Assembly (NCBI RefSeq): GCF_001685015.1
Contig: NZ_MAYT01000012.1
Location: 291,269-355,268, forward strand
Origin: Pseudobacillus wudalianchiensis
Lineage (GTDB): Bacteria > Bacillota > Bacilli > Bacillales > Domibacillaceae
Direction: 5' to 3'
DNA: 64,000 nt
This document shows positions 41,958-50,603 of this stretch, piece by piece. The position numbers and the translations under genes are program-made. Numbering within the stretch: position 1 is the stretch's first letter; each line of letters opens with the position of its first letter. The notes under the pieces are model-generated. The model made no database searches. It worked only from the letters and a program-made list of their open reading frames with translations, and was not told the origin of the DNA.

Positions 41958-43487
41958 ATGGGGATAGGATTAAGGTTGCAAAAGGCCGCGATGATAGGCC
42001 TAGTTATCATAGGATCGAGTGCTATGCTTGCTCCAGCTTCAGGTAAAGGTGAGGTCGAAGCAGCAGAGTTGCCGAAACAGCAGGCTGAGGAGAAGTTTCA
42101 TGGGAGCTATGAAAAAGGGGAGTTGGTTATTCAGTTTGATCATGTGCTGACGGAAGCGGAGCGTCAAGCTCTCTATACGAAGTACGGATTAACTGAAGAA
42201 GATGCCCTGCAAAATGGGCTTTTTGCCAACGTTTCGTTGAAGAGCAAGCAAGAGCTGTCAAACGTGGCAGCTGCATTAAGGAAAGAAGCGGCTGTAAAGC
42301 AGGCAGAGCCGAATTACCAGTTAGAGCGTCAATTTAAGCCAAGTGATCCTTATTATAAAAGTCAGTGGTTTCATTCAAAAATCAATGCGCCAAAAGCATG
42401 GGATCGAACACGCGGCAACTCCCAAATTACGGTTGCTGTTATCGATGGAGGGATCGATTCCCGTCATTCAGAGTTTAAAAACCGCCTCGTTTATCCTTAT
42501 AATGCGATTACTAGCAGTACGGTTTTACCGGTTGATCATCACGGTACACACGTAGCCGGTATTATTGGAGCAGCTATGAATAGTTCGGGTGTGACAGGTG
42601 TTGCACCGGGCGTAAAGTTGATGCCTATTAACGTGTTTGAAGGAGAATATGCCGATAGCTACACGATCGCTGAAGCGATTCTCTATGCGGTAGATCAAGG
42701 GGCAGACGTTCTTAATTTAAGCCTTGGCAGCTATTCGTACACTGGGATTCTAGAGTATGCGGCGAACTATGCAGTGAACAAAGGAGCTATCGTCATTGCG
42801 GCTGCGGGAAATGAGGATACTAGTTTGCCATTTTATCCAGCTGCTCTTTCTAACGTGATCGGGGTCAGTGCTACGAGTGCGGCCGATAAAATCACCAGGT
42901 TTTCTAACTTTGGCCGCTACATTAACGTATCAGCACCGGGGCAAGACATTTTGTCAACAATCGCTGGAAACTCATACGGCTATATGGATGGTACTTCTAT
43001 GGCAGCGCCGGTCGTTTCAGGGACGGCAGCCCTTATTTTATCGAAAAATCCGTTTTTATCTCCCCAGCAGGTGATGCAGATTTTATACAAGTCATCTGTC
43101 GATTTAGGAGCAAAATCATGGGATTCTTTTTACGGGAATGGCCGTATTGATGCGTATAAAGCTCTTGCATTAACACCTGAACCAGTGGGAGCTATTTCAC
43201 TTAATACAAAGGAATTTAAAGTAGCGAGTGGCAAAAATCTCAGGGCTAGTCTTGCTGTCAGCGGCAGTATGAGAGGGTCTATCTATATAGAAAATGCAGC
43301 AGGAAAAAATGTTCGCACCCTTATGAGCGGCGCTGCACCACAAAAGGGCGGCTTTGTCGCTTATTGGAACGGGAAATTAGCAGACGGCTCAACCGCTCCG
43401 GCAGGCCGATATTCCATTGTATTTCGAGTAGCTGATCAGCGTCAGTCTCTGAGTAAAAAAGCAGTCATGAATGTGAGTTATAAGTAA
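41958..43487 (+). CDS. secreted subtilisin-like serine protease (S8) with Ig-like C-terminal domain
   Basis: 509 residues; AGGAGG 7 bases before the ATG. Signal peptide about 1-34, inhibitor I9-like prodomain about 50-120 (ELVIQFDH, AVKQAEPNYQLE), catalytic domain about 140-410: Asp163 (VIDGGID), His198 (HHGTHVAG), Asn285 (AAAGNE) and Ser347 (DGTSMAAP). The last 85 residues, with GGFVAYWNGKLADGSTAPAG and YSIVF, are a FlgD-type Ig repeat. It is probably an extracellular or wall-bound protease. Its relative at 50604 shares the domain core but has a very different tail. Confidence 0.92.
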   Translation: MGIGLRLQKAAMIGLVIIGSSAMLAPASGKGEVEAAELPKQQAEEKFHGSYEKGELVIQFDHVLTEAERQALYTKYGLTEEDALQNGLFANVSLKSKQELSNVAAALRKEAAVKQAEPNYQLERQFKPSDPYYKSQWFHSKINAPKAWDRTRGNSQITVAVIDGGIDSRHSEFKNRLVYPYNAITSSTVLPVDHHGTHVAGIIGAAMNSSGVTGVAPGVKLMPINVFEGEYADSYTIAEAILYAVDQGADVLNLSLGSYSYTGILEYAANYAVNKGAIVIAAAGNEDTSLPFYPAALSNVIGVSATSAADKITRFSNFGRYINVSAPGQDILSTIAGNSYGYMDGTSMAAPVVSGTAALILSKNPFLSPQQVMQILYKSSVDLGAKSWDSFYGNGRIDAYKALALTPEPVGAISLNTKEFKVASGKNLRASLAVSGSMRGSIYIENAAGKNVRTLMSGAAPQKGGFVAYWNGKLADGSTAPAGRYSIVFRVADQRQSLSKKAVMNVSYK

Positions 43488-43561
43488 AATGACAAAAGAG
43501 ATGATAGACAAAGTCTATTTTTAACATTTCAAGTTGATTGAAAATACTTATCCACAGCCTG

Positions 43562-43596
43562 AAAAAAGTTCCCAGCCAAGCGCTGGGAACTTTTTT
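43562..43596. terminator. bidirectional terminator
   Basis: AAAAAAGTTCCCAGC (43562-43576) and GCTGGGAACTTTTTT (43582-43596) form a perfect 15-bp stem between the subtilase and the small minus-strand gene. Confidence 0.92.
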
Positions 43597-43723
43597 ATCT
43601 TTGAGTCGGCATAACGCGGGCCGCTTTCCGTTTGTCTATCATCTTTTTAATAAACGGGTAAACGATAGGCCCATATTTTATCGCTAGTTTGACCAGTGAA
43701 GCAAAGCCTCTTTTTTTACTCAT
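43595..43723 (-). CDS. 42-residue very basic protein, unrecognised
   Basis: ATG at 43723 with AGGTGG 8 bases ahead; begins MSKKRGFASLVKLAIKYGPI and ends KKMIDKRKAARVMPTQR. It is amphipathic and strongly basic, with a central IKYGPIVYPFIKK. The ribosome site, short leader and perfect terminator support expression. It could be a membrane-active or nucleic-acid-binding peptide; no family is known to me. Confidence 0.6.
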   Translation of the reverse strand: MSKKRGFASLVKLAIKYGPIVYPFIKKMIDKRKAARVMPTQR

Positions 43724-43910
43724 CCTGCTTACCACCTTTTTAAAGTGTCTCTTATAAAGGTAGTTTCCCTTTTTTTAAATTTATTAAACAAGCCGAGTTA
43801 GCAGCGAAGTTTTTTTGCAGAAAGAGTACGTCACCAGAAAAGCCTGTTATAATTAAAGCCGAAACGGGAAGATTGTTAATAAATATAAGCGAAAGAAGGA
43901 TTTACCCTAT

Positions 43911-44771
43911 ATGTATAATTTACAAGCTGGCACGATTGTCACATTAGATGTGAAAAATGAAGCTCCCTTTGGCTGGTTTTTAACGGATGGAGAGGAAACG
44001 GTTTTGCTTCATCATTCAGAGATAAAAGAGGGATTTGATCCCGATGAGCCGGTCGAGGTCTTTTTATTCCAAGATCATCAAGGCCGCCTCGCTGCCACGA
44101 TGACAATGCCGCTCATCACTCAAGATACGTATGGATGGGTGGAAGTAGTCGGAGTACAAGAAAAATTGGGCGTATTCGTTTCGATCGGCATCACGAAAGA
44201 TATACTTGTATCGGAGGATGATCTGCCTTTTATGTATTCTGTACGTCCGATAGCGGGTGACCGCCTTTATTGTACGTTGAAGCTGGATAAGAGAGACCGC
44301 TTGTTTGCCAAACCGGCAACAGAAGAAGTGATGGCTGAACAGTTCACCAAGGCTTCGAAAAAAGACTTTAACAAAGATATTACTGGTATTGTGTACCGGG
44401 CAACAAAGGTTGGCACATTCATTATTACAGCAGAAGGGTATCGTGGATTTGTTCATGAATCCCAAAGACAAGTTGAGCCGCGCCTTGGCCAAAAGGTGGA
44501 TGGCCGCATTATCGATGTCAAAGAAGATGGCTCTGTCAATGTATCCCTCCTTGGACGCAAGCAGGAAGTCCAGCAGGATGATGCCGAAAAAGTATATGAG
44601 TATTTATTGCAACGCGGCGGCTCTATGCCATATAGCGACAAAAGCTTTCCAGAAGAAATTGAAAAGCGCTTTTCGATGAGCAAAGGTGCTTTCAAACGGG
44701 CACTCGGCAAGCTGATGAAAGAAAAGAAAATATATCAAGAAGACGGCTGGACGTATCAAGTAAAAGAATAG
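43911..44771 (+). CDS. cvfB: CvfB-family S1 RNA-binding protein
   Basis: 286 residues; AGAAGGA 10 bases before the ATG. Three S1-like beta barrels (about 1-65, 70-135, 145-215) with FGWFLTDG, GVFVSIGITKDILVS and GYRGFVHESQ, then a winged-helix C-terminal domain (VYEYLLQRGGSMPYSDKS, SKGAFKRALGKLMKEKKI). This is the CvfB/YitL layout: a protein that binds RNA and in Staphylococcus aureus affects virulence genes through an unclear route. It stands as a single gene. Confidence 0.92.
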   Translation: MYNLQAGTIVTLDVKNEAPFGWFLTDGEETVLLHHSEIKEGFDPDEPVEVFLFQDHQGRLAATMTMPLITQDTYGWVEVVGVQEKLGVFVSIGITKDILVSEDDLPFMYSVRPIAGDRLYCTLKLDKRDRLFAKPATEEVMAEQFTKASKKDFNKDITGIVYRATKVGTFIITAEGYRGFVHESQRQVEPRLGQKVDGRIIDVKEDGSVNVSLLGRKQEVQQDDAEKVYEYLLQRGGSMPYSDKSFPEEIEKRFSMSKGAFKRALGKLMKEKKIYQEDGWTYQVKE

Positions 44772-44778
44772 AGATGAA

Positions 44779-44811
44779 AGGCTGTCGGATTTGATCCGGC
44801 AGCCTGTTTTT
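44779..44811 (+). terminator. rho-independent terminator of cvfB
   Basis: AGGCTGTCGGAT (44779-44790) pairs with ATCCGGCAGCCT (44794-44805, one G-U) and ends in TTTTT. Confidence 0.85.
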
Positions 44812-44824
44812 ACATCTATCCCGC

Positions 44825-44886
44825 CGGTTACTTGCCACAACTTTGATTTTACTGACCAATCAAGCCATTTTACTGACCACAACGAG
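44825..44886. repeat. three tandem 21-bp repeats
   Basis: ATTTTACTGACCA occurs at 44846-44858 and 44867-44879, exactly 21 bases apart; a degenerate unit (GGTTACTTGCCAC) lies 21 bases before. ACAAC follows units 1 and 3. The block lies between two terminators of convergent genes. Confidence 0.6.
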
Positions 44887-44900
44887 CCAAACGACATAAA

Positions 44901-44921
44901 AAAGCAGCCCTCGGGCTGCTT
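44901..44921 (-). terminator. terminator of the uracil permease gene
   Basis: AAGCAGCCC and GGGCTGCTT form a 9-bp stem 2 bases beyond the stop, followed by TTTTTTATG on the minus strand. Confidence 0.8.
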
Positions 44922-44922
44922 T

Positions 44923-46197
44923 CTATTGCTCATAATCATTTGATATTTTGAGTTTATCGATAATTGTAAAGAAAATGCTAACCAAAATGGCGATGACTGT
45001 AGCAAGGGCCATTCCTTTTAATTCGAAGTTACCGAACTTCAACGTAGCGCCGCTAAGGCCGATGACGAGCACGACTGTCGTTAAAATCATATTCGTTGCT
45101 TTAGAATAGTCAACTTTTGATTCAACGAGCATGCGCAAACCTGATACAGCAATACTTCCGAACAGCAAGAGCGAAAGGCCGCCCATAACAGCTGTTGGAA
45201 TGGTCGAGATCAAGGCTGCTAGCTTTCCTAGGAAAGACAGGATAATCGCCATGACCGCGGCCCCGCCGATGACCCATGTTGAATATACTCTCGTTAAAGC
45301 GAGAACACCGATATTCTCTCCATACGTTGTATTTGGTGTGGAACCGACGAAGCCGGAAAGAACAGTTGAAATCCCGTTGCCTAACAAAGAAGTGCCAAGT
45401 CCTGGCTTCTTCATTAAGTCGCGGCCAACGATGTTTTGTGTCACGACTAAGTGGCTAATATGTTCCGCAATAACAACGAGAGAAGCTGGTAAAATAATAG
45501 CTATACTTGCCAAGTGGAATTCCGGACGGTAAAAAGTCGGCAGAGCGAACCAATGAGCGTCTCTTACCGGCTGAAAATCAACAAGCCCGTACAAGACTGC
45601 AATAATATAGCCTGCCACAATCCCGATAAGAATCGGGATAATTCGTAAAAACCCTCTGAACATCACATTTCCGACAATGGTAATCCCTAGTGTTAGCAGG
45701 GAGACAGTAATCACATCTGTATCGGGCGTCCATTTTGCTGGATCGGCATCTCCTGAAGGAATTAATCCTGCCATGCCAGCAGCAACTGGAACAAGTTCAA
45801 GTCCGATAACGGCAACGATAGCTCCCATAGCCGCCGGTGGAAATATGACATCTACCCATTTGGTTCCGGCCACACGAATGATAAGCGCTACTAAAATAAA
45901 GATAATGCCAGTGGCAATGAAGCCGCCAAGTGCTGCACCATAACTGTCTGTCGCAAGCACAAAGAGCACCGGTGAAATAAAGGCAAAGCTGGAACCGAGA
46001 TAAGCCGGTACTTGTCCTTTACATAGAATAAGATAAATTAATGTCCCAATACCATTCATTAACAAAATAGTTGCGGGGTTAACACCGAATAAAATTGGCA
46101 CGAGTACCGTTGATCCAAACATTGCAAACAAATGCTGTAAACTAAGCGGGATCATCGCCGGAATCGGCGGCCGCTCATCAACCTGATAGGCACGCAT
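44923..46197 (-). CDS. uraA: uracil permease (NCS2/UraA family)
   Basis: 424 residues from the ATG at 46197 (GGGAGGG 5 bases ahead); a longer reading adds eight residues in front of the site. It has about 14 membrane segments, QHLFAMFGSTVLVPILFG (first core motif), AEHISHLVVTQN with the substrate-binding Glu, and the NCS2 signature GNGISTVLSGFVGSTPNTTYGENIG. Length agrees with E. coli UraA (429) and B. subtilis PyrP (435). It imports uracil with a proton. It is away from pyr genes, and no PyrR attenuator was recognised in the 220-base leader. Confidence 0.92.
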   Translation of the reverse strand: MRAYQVDERPPIPAMIPLSLQHLFAMFGSTVLVPILFGVNPATILLMNGIGTLIYLILCKGQVPAYLGSSFAFISPVLFVLATDSYGAALGGFIATGIIFILVALIIRVAGTKWVDVIFPPAAMGAIVAVIGLELVPVAAGMAGLIPSGDADPAKWTPDTDVITVSLLTLGITIVGNVMFRGFLRIIPILIGIVAGYIIAVLYGLVDFQPVRDAHWFALPTFYRPEFHLASIAIILPASLVVIAEHISHLVVTQNIVGRDLMKKPGLGTSLLGNGISTVLSGFVGSTPNTTYGENIGVLALTRVYSTWVIGGAAVMAIILSFLGKLAALISTIPTAVMGGLSLLLFGSIAVSGLRMLVESKVDYSKATNMILTTVVLVIGLSGATLKFGNFELKGMALATVIAILVSIFFTIIDKLKISNDYEQ

Positions 46198-46380
46198 AAA
46201 TACCCTCCCTTTCATAACCACAAATTGTAGCTATTATACAGCAATCAGACGATACTTTTCCATAAAAAATTAAATTAATTTATTAAAAGAATCGGAGCCT
46301 CCGTTAGTTCATTGTATGACATAGGAACCATTCCTATGAGTCATTGCTAATAGTAAATATTATCATGAAGCAATAACAAA

Positions 46381-46415
46381 CTCTGTCTCCGGGAAGTAAT
46401 TTCCTGGAGACAGAG
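46381..46415 (-). terminator. terminator of the 46420 protease gene
   Basis: CTCTGTCTCCGGGAA (46381-46395) pairs with TTCCTGGAGACAGAG (46401-46415) with one G-U, directly after the gene. Confidence 0.82.
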
Positions 46416-46419
46416 CTTG

Positions 46420-47727
46420 TTAATAAGCTTCGCTGCTTTCTGTCATGATTCCGGCGGCAATTAAATCATTTTCATCTAAAACGCCGTCACCGTTTATATC
46501 GGTCGTTAGATCACTTACATCAATGATGCCATCGCCATTAATATCGACCACTTCATCGGCCGGCTCACTTGCAGGAGGCGGCTCTACAATATCTTCTTCT
46601 GCACCTGTATCTGTATCTGGATAGGTTTCGTCAGGGTAAGGAGTGTCAGATGGGTCTGATTCCTCATATTCTTCGTACTCACCATAGCTGTCATCCATGG
46701 AGCTGTCGTCTTCATAGGCGGCTGGTTCATCAGGAACGTCTTCATCTTCATATTGATAATCGTCTTCTTCGTTATACTCTCCGCCGTCAAAGTAGGCGTC
46801 TTCATCCCAGAATTCTTGATAAAAAAGCTCGCCGTTTTCATTGTAGAATAAAGCGTTGATTTCTTCTTCTGTCAGCGGATTTTGAATCCAGCCCTGTATC
46901 AGATTGTTTACATCTTTAACGGGAATGCTAAAGCCGATCGCATCTTGTCCCATTTGTTTGGCCGAGTTGATGGCTAACACTTTTCCGGTTACCTTCGAAA
47001 CGAGCGGTCCGCCGCTGCTTCCCGGAGCAATAGGAGCAGATGTTTGATACACTCCGTCATAGGAAAAATCGCCGATGTAAAAGCTGCGATCCACACCGGT
47101 AATATGACCAAACGTAGCTGTATTTTCGAGTGAAAGCGGGCTGCCGAGCGCAATCACTTCTTCACCGACTTTGGCTTTGCTGCTTTTTTCAAGCGAGAGA
47201 GGAGACTGGCCTGCTAAATCAGGCACACGGACAACGGCTACATCAATTGTATTGGAGTAGCCAATAATTTTCCCATCGTGTGTATTGCCGTTTTTATCTT
47301 TGATGGTTAAAGAGTGAGCGCCTTCTACAACGTGGGCATTTGTCACCACATCGCCTTTTTTATTTACGAGAAAGCCAGAGCCTTGACCTGTATCGGTAAA
47401 AAGCGTGTACACTTTTTTCTGCGTTTCTTCAATGATCTCTGTTAAGGCCTTTTGTTCTTTTTTAGTAACGTTCTTTGGAAAAATCACTGGTTGCTTCGGT
47501 GCTTCGACTGGCTCTTTATTCTTCACTTTTACAGGGGCAATCGCCGTTTGTGACGGTTTGTCAGATTCATAGAACATATACGCAATGACACCAGCGAAAG
47601 CGAAAATACTAATCAAGCAGAGTGTAAATAAAAGCTTCACGAAAGAGAATTTCTTTTTTTTCGATCCGCAGCCAGGACAAAAGCGGGCATGTTCGCCCAT
47701 ATTTGTTCCACAGCGCGAGCAATACAT
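46420..47727 (-). CDS. membrane trypsin-like protease with zinc-ribbon N-terminus and EF-hand/dockerin-like tail
   Basis: 435 residues from the ATG at 47727, 5 bases after GGAGGTGG. Order: zinc ribbon (Cys3, 6, 17, 20), membrane helix about 30-52, HtrA-like trypsin fold about 95-285 with His132 (TNAHVV), Asp162 (NTIDVAVVRV) and Ser238 (APGSSGGPL), then a tail of about 90 residues, nearly all Asp/Glu/Tyr/Pro, and two calcium loops (DINGDGIIDVSDL and DINGDGVLDENDL, 395-422) like a dockerin or EF-hand pair. The zinc ribbon would lie inside and the protease outside. No PDZ domain is present, so it is not plain HtrA. Fusion of these parts is unusual. Confidence 0.85.
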   Translation of the reverse strand: MYCSRCGTNMGEHARFCPGCGSKKKKFSFVKLLFTLCLISIFAFAGVIAYMFYESDKPSQTAIAPVKVKNKEPVEAPKQPVIFPKNVTKKEQKALTEIIEETQKKVYTLFTDTGQGSGFLVNKKGDVVTNAHVVEGAHSLTIKDKNGNTHDGKIIGYSNTIDVAVVRVPDLAGQSPLSLEKSSKAKVGEEVIALGSPLSLENTATFGHITGVDRSFYIGDFSYDGVYQTSAPIAPGSSGGPLVSKVTGKVLAINSAKQMGQDAIGFSIPVKDVNNLIQGWIQNPLTEEEINALFYNENGELFYQEFWDEDAYFDGGEYNEEDDYQYEDEDVPDEPAAYEDDSSMDDSYGEYEEYEESDPSDTPYPDETYPDTDTGAEEDIVEPPPASEPADEVVDINGDGIIDVSDLTTDINGDGVLDENDLIAAGIMTESSEAY

Positions 47728-47957
47728 AAGGGCCACCTCCGTTATAGTAAAAAAGTAGTGTTTCACCCATTATAAACCAATGTCGCAAAATAGAGCAGAC
47801 ATTCTTGTCAAAAATACGAAAAATAACTCGGTATTTTGCGTAAAAAGCAAAGAAGATCATCATTACAACATTTTTTTCGTTTAACATTTCTAATCTAAAA
47901 AATAGGAAAAATCAAAGAAAGCGTTCTCTTTTTTAGTTTTGTAGAAAACTAAATAAA

Positions 47958-47993
47958 GCGAACGAATTAATAAAAAAGACAAAAAATGTTCGT
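47958..47993. promoter_or_regulatory. PurBox-like inverted CGAAC/GTTCG pair
   Basis: CGAAC (47959-47963) and GTTCG (47988-47992) in AT-rich context; the right box reads AATTACGAACATT on the minus strand, near the PurR box AWWWCCGAACWWT. Spacing is 24 bases where 22-23 is usual, and it lies about 80 bases before the serC promoter. Weak. The rest of the gap 47728-48164 shows only the serC promoter. Confidence 0.25.
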
Positions 47994-48071
47994 AATTTTT
48001 TTCAGTCCCTTTAGAAAAGCAATGAAAGCGGTATCAATGAAAAAGTAAGAAGAAAGTTACTGGACCTCCCC

Positions 48072-48100
48072 TTGATATGTGATCGCGAATAATTTATAAT
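48072..48100 (+). promoter_or_regulatory. sigma-A promoter of serC-serA
   Basis: TTGATA (48072-48077), 17 bases, TATAAT (48095-48100), about 65 bases before the serC start. Confidence 0.75.
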
Positions 48101-48164
48101 TCATGAATATTATTAATGTATAAATTTTCAGATTTCCAAATTTAAAATGAATGAGGGAGTTCAC

Positions 48165-49250
48165 GTGAAGAGAGTATACAATTTTTCGGCAGGACCTTCG
48201 ATGTTGCCGCTGCCAGTATTAGAAAAAGCACAAAAAGAATTAGTTAATTATGCAGACTCTGGCATGTCTGTCATGGAGCTAAGTCATCGTTCGGGGTTAT
48301 TCACGGATATTATTACCGGAGCGGAACAGCTGCTGAGAGATTTAATGAACATTCCAGATAACTACAAAGTACTGTTTGTTCAGGGAGGCGCTTCTCAGCA
48401 ATTTGCCATGGTGCCGCTAAATTTGCTCACAAACAGTAAAAAAGCAGATTACGTGAATACTGGTTCATGGTCTAAAAAAGCAATTAAGGAAGCAAAGAAA
48501 TATGGCGATGTTCGTGTTATTGCTTCTTCAGAAGATGAAAACTTTAGCTATATTCCTGAGATAGACAGCAGCATGATTGATCCGGAAGCCGACTATGTAC
48601 ATATTACAACGAACAATACTATAGAAGGAACGGCTTTCAGAAACATTCCGGATACAGGCGGCGTGCCGCTCGTTGCTGATATGTCTTCTAATATTCTATC
48701 AGAAGAAATTGACGTATCGAAATTCGGCTTAATTTATGCCGGTGCCCAGAAAAACATCGGGCCAGCTGGTTTAACAGTTGTCATTATTAGAGAAGATTTG
48801 ATCGGAGGCGCACCGGAAAGCTGTCCAACGATGCTAGATTATAAAACACATAGCGAAAGCGGATCTTTATACAATACACCGCCGACTTATGGCATTTATA
48901 TCGCGAAGCTTGTGTTTGAATGGCTTACAGAGCTTGGCGGCTTAAAGGAAATGGAGAAGATCAATCGTAAAAAAGCAGAACTGCTATACGATTTTCTTGA
49001 ACAATCGAACATGTTCCGATCTCCAGTTAAAAAGGACAGCCGTTCTATTATGAACATTCCTTTCGTATCACCATCTGCTGAATTGGATGCAGCCTTTGTG
49101 AAGGAAGCGAAAGCAGCTGGTCTTGAAACGTTAAAAGGCCACCGTTCTGTTGGAGGAATGCGTGCTAGTATCTATAACGCAATGCCAACTGAAGGGGTCG
49201 AAGCACTTATTCAATTTATGAAAGAATTCGAAGAAAAACACGCACAATAA
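48165..49250 (+). CDS. serC: phosphoserine aminotransferase
   Basis: 361 residues from GTG at 48165, 5 bases after [19 protein letters not shown], then [25 protein letters not shown], and the PLP lysine in [16 protein letters not shown] (about residue 198) are diagnostic of SerC. It converts 3-phosphohydroxypyruvate to phosphoserine. The next gene, 16 bases on, supplies its substrate, so the two make an operon for serine synthesis. Length is usual (about 360). Confidence 0.95.
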   Translation: MKRVYNFSAGPSMLPLPVLEKAQKELVNYADSGMSVMELSHRSGLFTDIITGAEQLLRDLMNIPDNYKVLFVQGGASQQFAMVPLNLLTNSKKADYVNTGSWSKKAIKEAKKYGDVRVIASSEDENFSYIPEIDSSMIDPEADYVHITTNNTIEGTAFRNIPDTGGVPLVADMSSNILSEEIDVSKFGLIYAGAQKNIGPAGLTVVIIREDLIGGAPESCPTMLDYKTHSESGSLYNTPPTYGIYIAKLVFEWLTELGGLKEMEKINRKKAELLYDFLEQSNMFRSPVKKDSRSIMNIPFVSPSAELDAAFVKEAKAAGLETLKGHRSVGGMRASIYNAMPTEGVEALIQFMKEFEEKHAQ

Positions 49251-49266
49251 AAGGGGAGACGGACAG

Positions 49267-50442
49267 TTGTTTACTATTAAAACACTCAATAGCATTGCCG
49301 AATGCGGCTTAAATGTTTTTAATAAAGAAAATTTTACAATCGATAATGACAGCCAAAACCCTGATGCCATCGTTTTGCGCAGCTTTAACATGCATGACAT
49401 GGAAATCGGTGAAAATGTGAAAGCTGTTGCCCGTGCTGGTGCCGGTGTGAATAACATTCCGGTCAGCGACTATACGGAACGCGGCATTGTTGTTTTCAAT
49501 ACACCGGGTGCAAACGCAAACGCGGTAAAAGAGCTTGTACTCACTACCTTAATTTCTTCTTCTCGTAATGTGTTTGCTGGTATCGCTTGGACGAGAGGTC
49601 TTGAAGGCCAAGGCGATCAAATTCCAAAGCTTGTGGAAGCGGGTAAAAAGCAATTTGTCGGAAAAGAAATTAAAGGTAAAACACTTGGTGTTATTGGACT
49701 TGGTGCGGTTGGGGCGCTCGTTGCGAACGATGCTCTTGACTTGGATATGGATGTCATCGGTTTTGATCCATTCATTTCTGTCGACACAGCGTGGAGCTTA
49801 TCTCGTAACGTTCAACGTGCGATGACGATTGAACAGTTGTTTGCGCAAAGTGATTACATTACAGTTCACGTTCCGCTTACCGATACAACGAAAGGCATGT
49901 TCAACGCCAATACGTTTGACATCATGAAAGAAGGCGTTCATATTTTGAACTTCTCTCGTGGTGAGCTTGTGAACGAGCAAGATATGGCAGCTGCCCTTGA
50001 AAGCGGCAAAGTCGGCAAATATGTAACGGACTTCCCGAATGAAAATGTCTTAAAAATGAAAAACGCGGTGCCAATTCCGCATCTTGGTGCTTCTACGAAA
50101 GAATCAGAAGAAAACTGTGCGATTATGGCGGCTCGTCAAGTAAAAGACTATTTAGAGACAGGAAACATTAAAAACTCTGTGAATATGCCAAACGCTTCTC
50201 TTCCTTACACTGGAAAGCGTCGTGTGACGGTATACCATCGCAACATTCCAAACATGGTTGGACAGATTACATCTGCTCTATCTGATTACAACTTAAATAT
50301 CGCAGACATGGTGAACAGAAGCCGTGGCGATTACGCTTATACAATGATTGACATTGACAATAAAGTGAACGGTGATGTCATTCCAGGATTAGAAGCAAAA
50401 ATTAGCCAAATTGAAGGCGTTGTAACAACTCGGATTATCTAA
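49267..50442 (+). CDS. serA: D-3-phosphoglycerate dehydrogenase
   Basis: 391 residues, TTG start with AAGGGGAG ahead. The type is the shorter, roughly 390-residue SerA that ends in a single ACT domain. Motifs: ARAGAGVNNIPV, GLGAVGALVANDA (NAD loop), DYITVHVPLTDTTKGM, NFSRGELVNEQD and HLGASTKESEENC (catalytic His). It is different from the B. subtilis long SerA (525 residues). It oxidises 3-phosphoglycerate with NAD in the cytoplasm; ACT may bind serine. Operon with serC; a terminator follows at once. Confidence 0.93.
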   Translation: MFTIKTLNSIAECGLNVFNKENFTIDNDSQNPDAIVLRSFNMHDMEIGENVKAVARAGAGVNNIPVSDYTERGIVVFNTPGANANAVKELVLTTLISSSRNVFAGIAWTRGLEGQGDQIPKLVEAGKKQFVGKEIKGKTLGVIGLGAVGALVANDALDLDMDVIGFDPFISVDTAWSLSRNVQRAMTIEQLFAQSDYITVHVPLTDTTKGMFNANTFDIMKEGVHILNFSRGELVNEQDMAAALESGKVGKYVTDFPNENVLKMKNAVPIPHLGASTKESEENCAIMAARQVKDYLETGNIKNSVNMPNASLPYTGKRRVTVYHRNIPNMVGQITSALSDYNLNIADMVNRSRGDYAYTMIDIDNKVNGDVIPGLEAKISQIEGVVTTRII

Positions 50443-50444
50443 TG

Positions 50445-50486
50445 AAAAAAGCTGCAGCCGATTTAATAACGGCTGTAGCTTTTTTG
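50445..50486 (+). terminator. terminator of serC-serA
   Basis: AAAAAAGCTGCAGCCG (50445-50460) pairs with CGGCTGTAGCTTTTTT (50470-50485), one G-U. Confidence 0.9.
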
Positions 50487-50603
50487 TCTACTATATGGAA
50501 AAAATAACCCTTATTTCAAAAAATATATAAAAAACAAACTATTTTTCTTCCTTTTAAGCTATTATTAATTGGGTAAACAAAAAAATTTGGAGGATAACAT
50601 AAA

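Noticed and set aside
44604-45005. Minus-strand frame of 133 codons across cvfB and uraA
   Set aside because: It shadows two clear genes and crosses both terminators.
47728-48164. T-box leader before serC-serA
   Set aside because: No T-box sequence (UGGNACCGCG-like) or specifier stem and no terminator lie between the promoter and the start; the leader is only about 60 bases.
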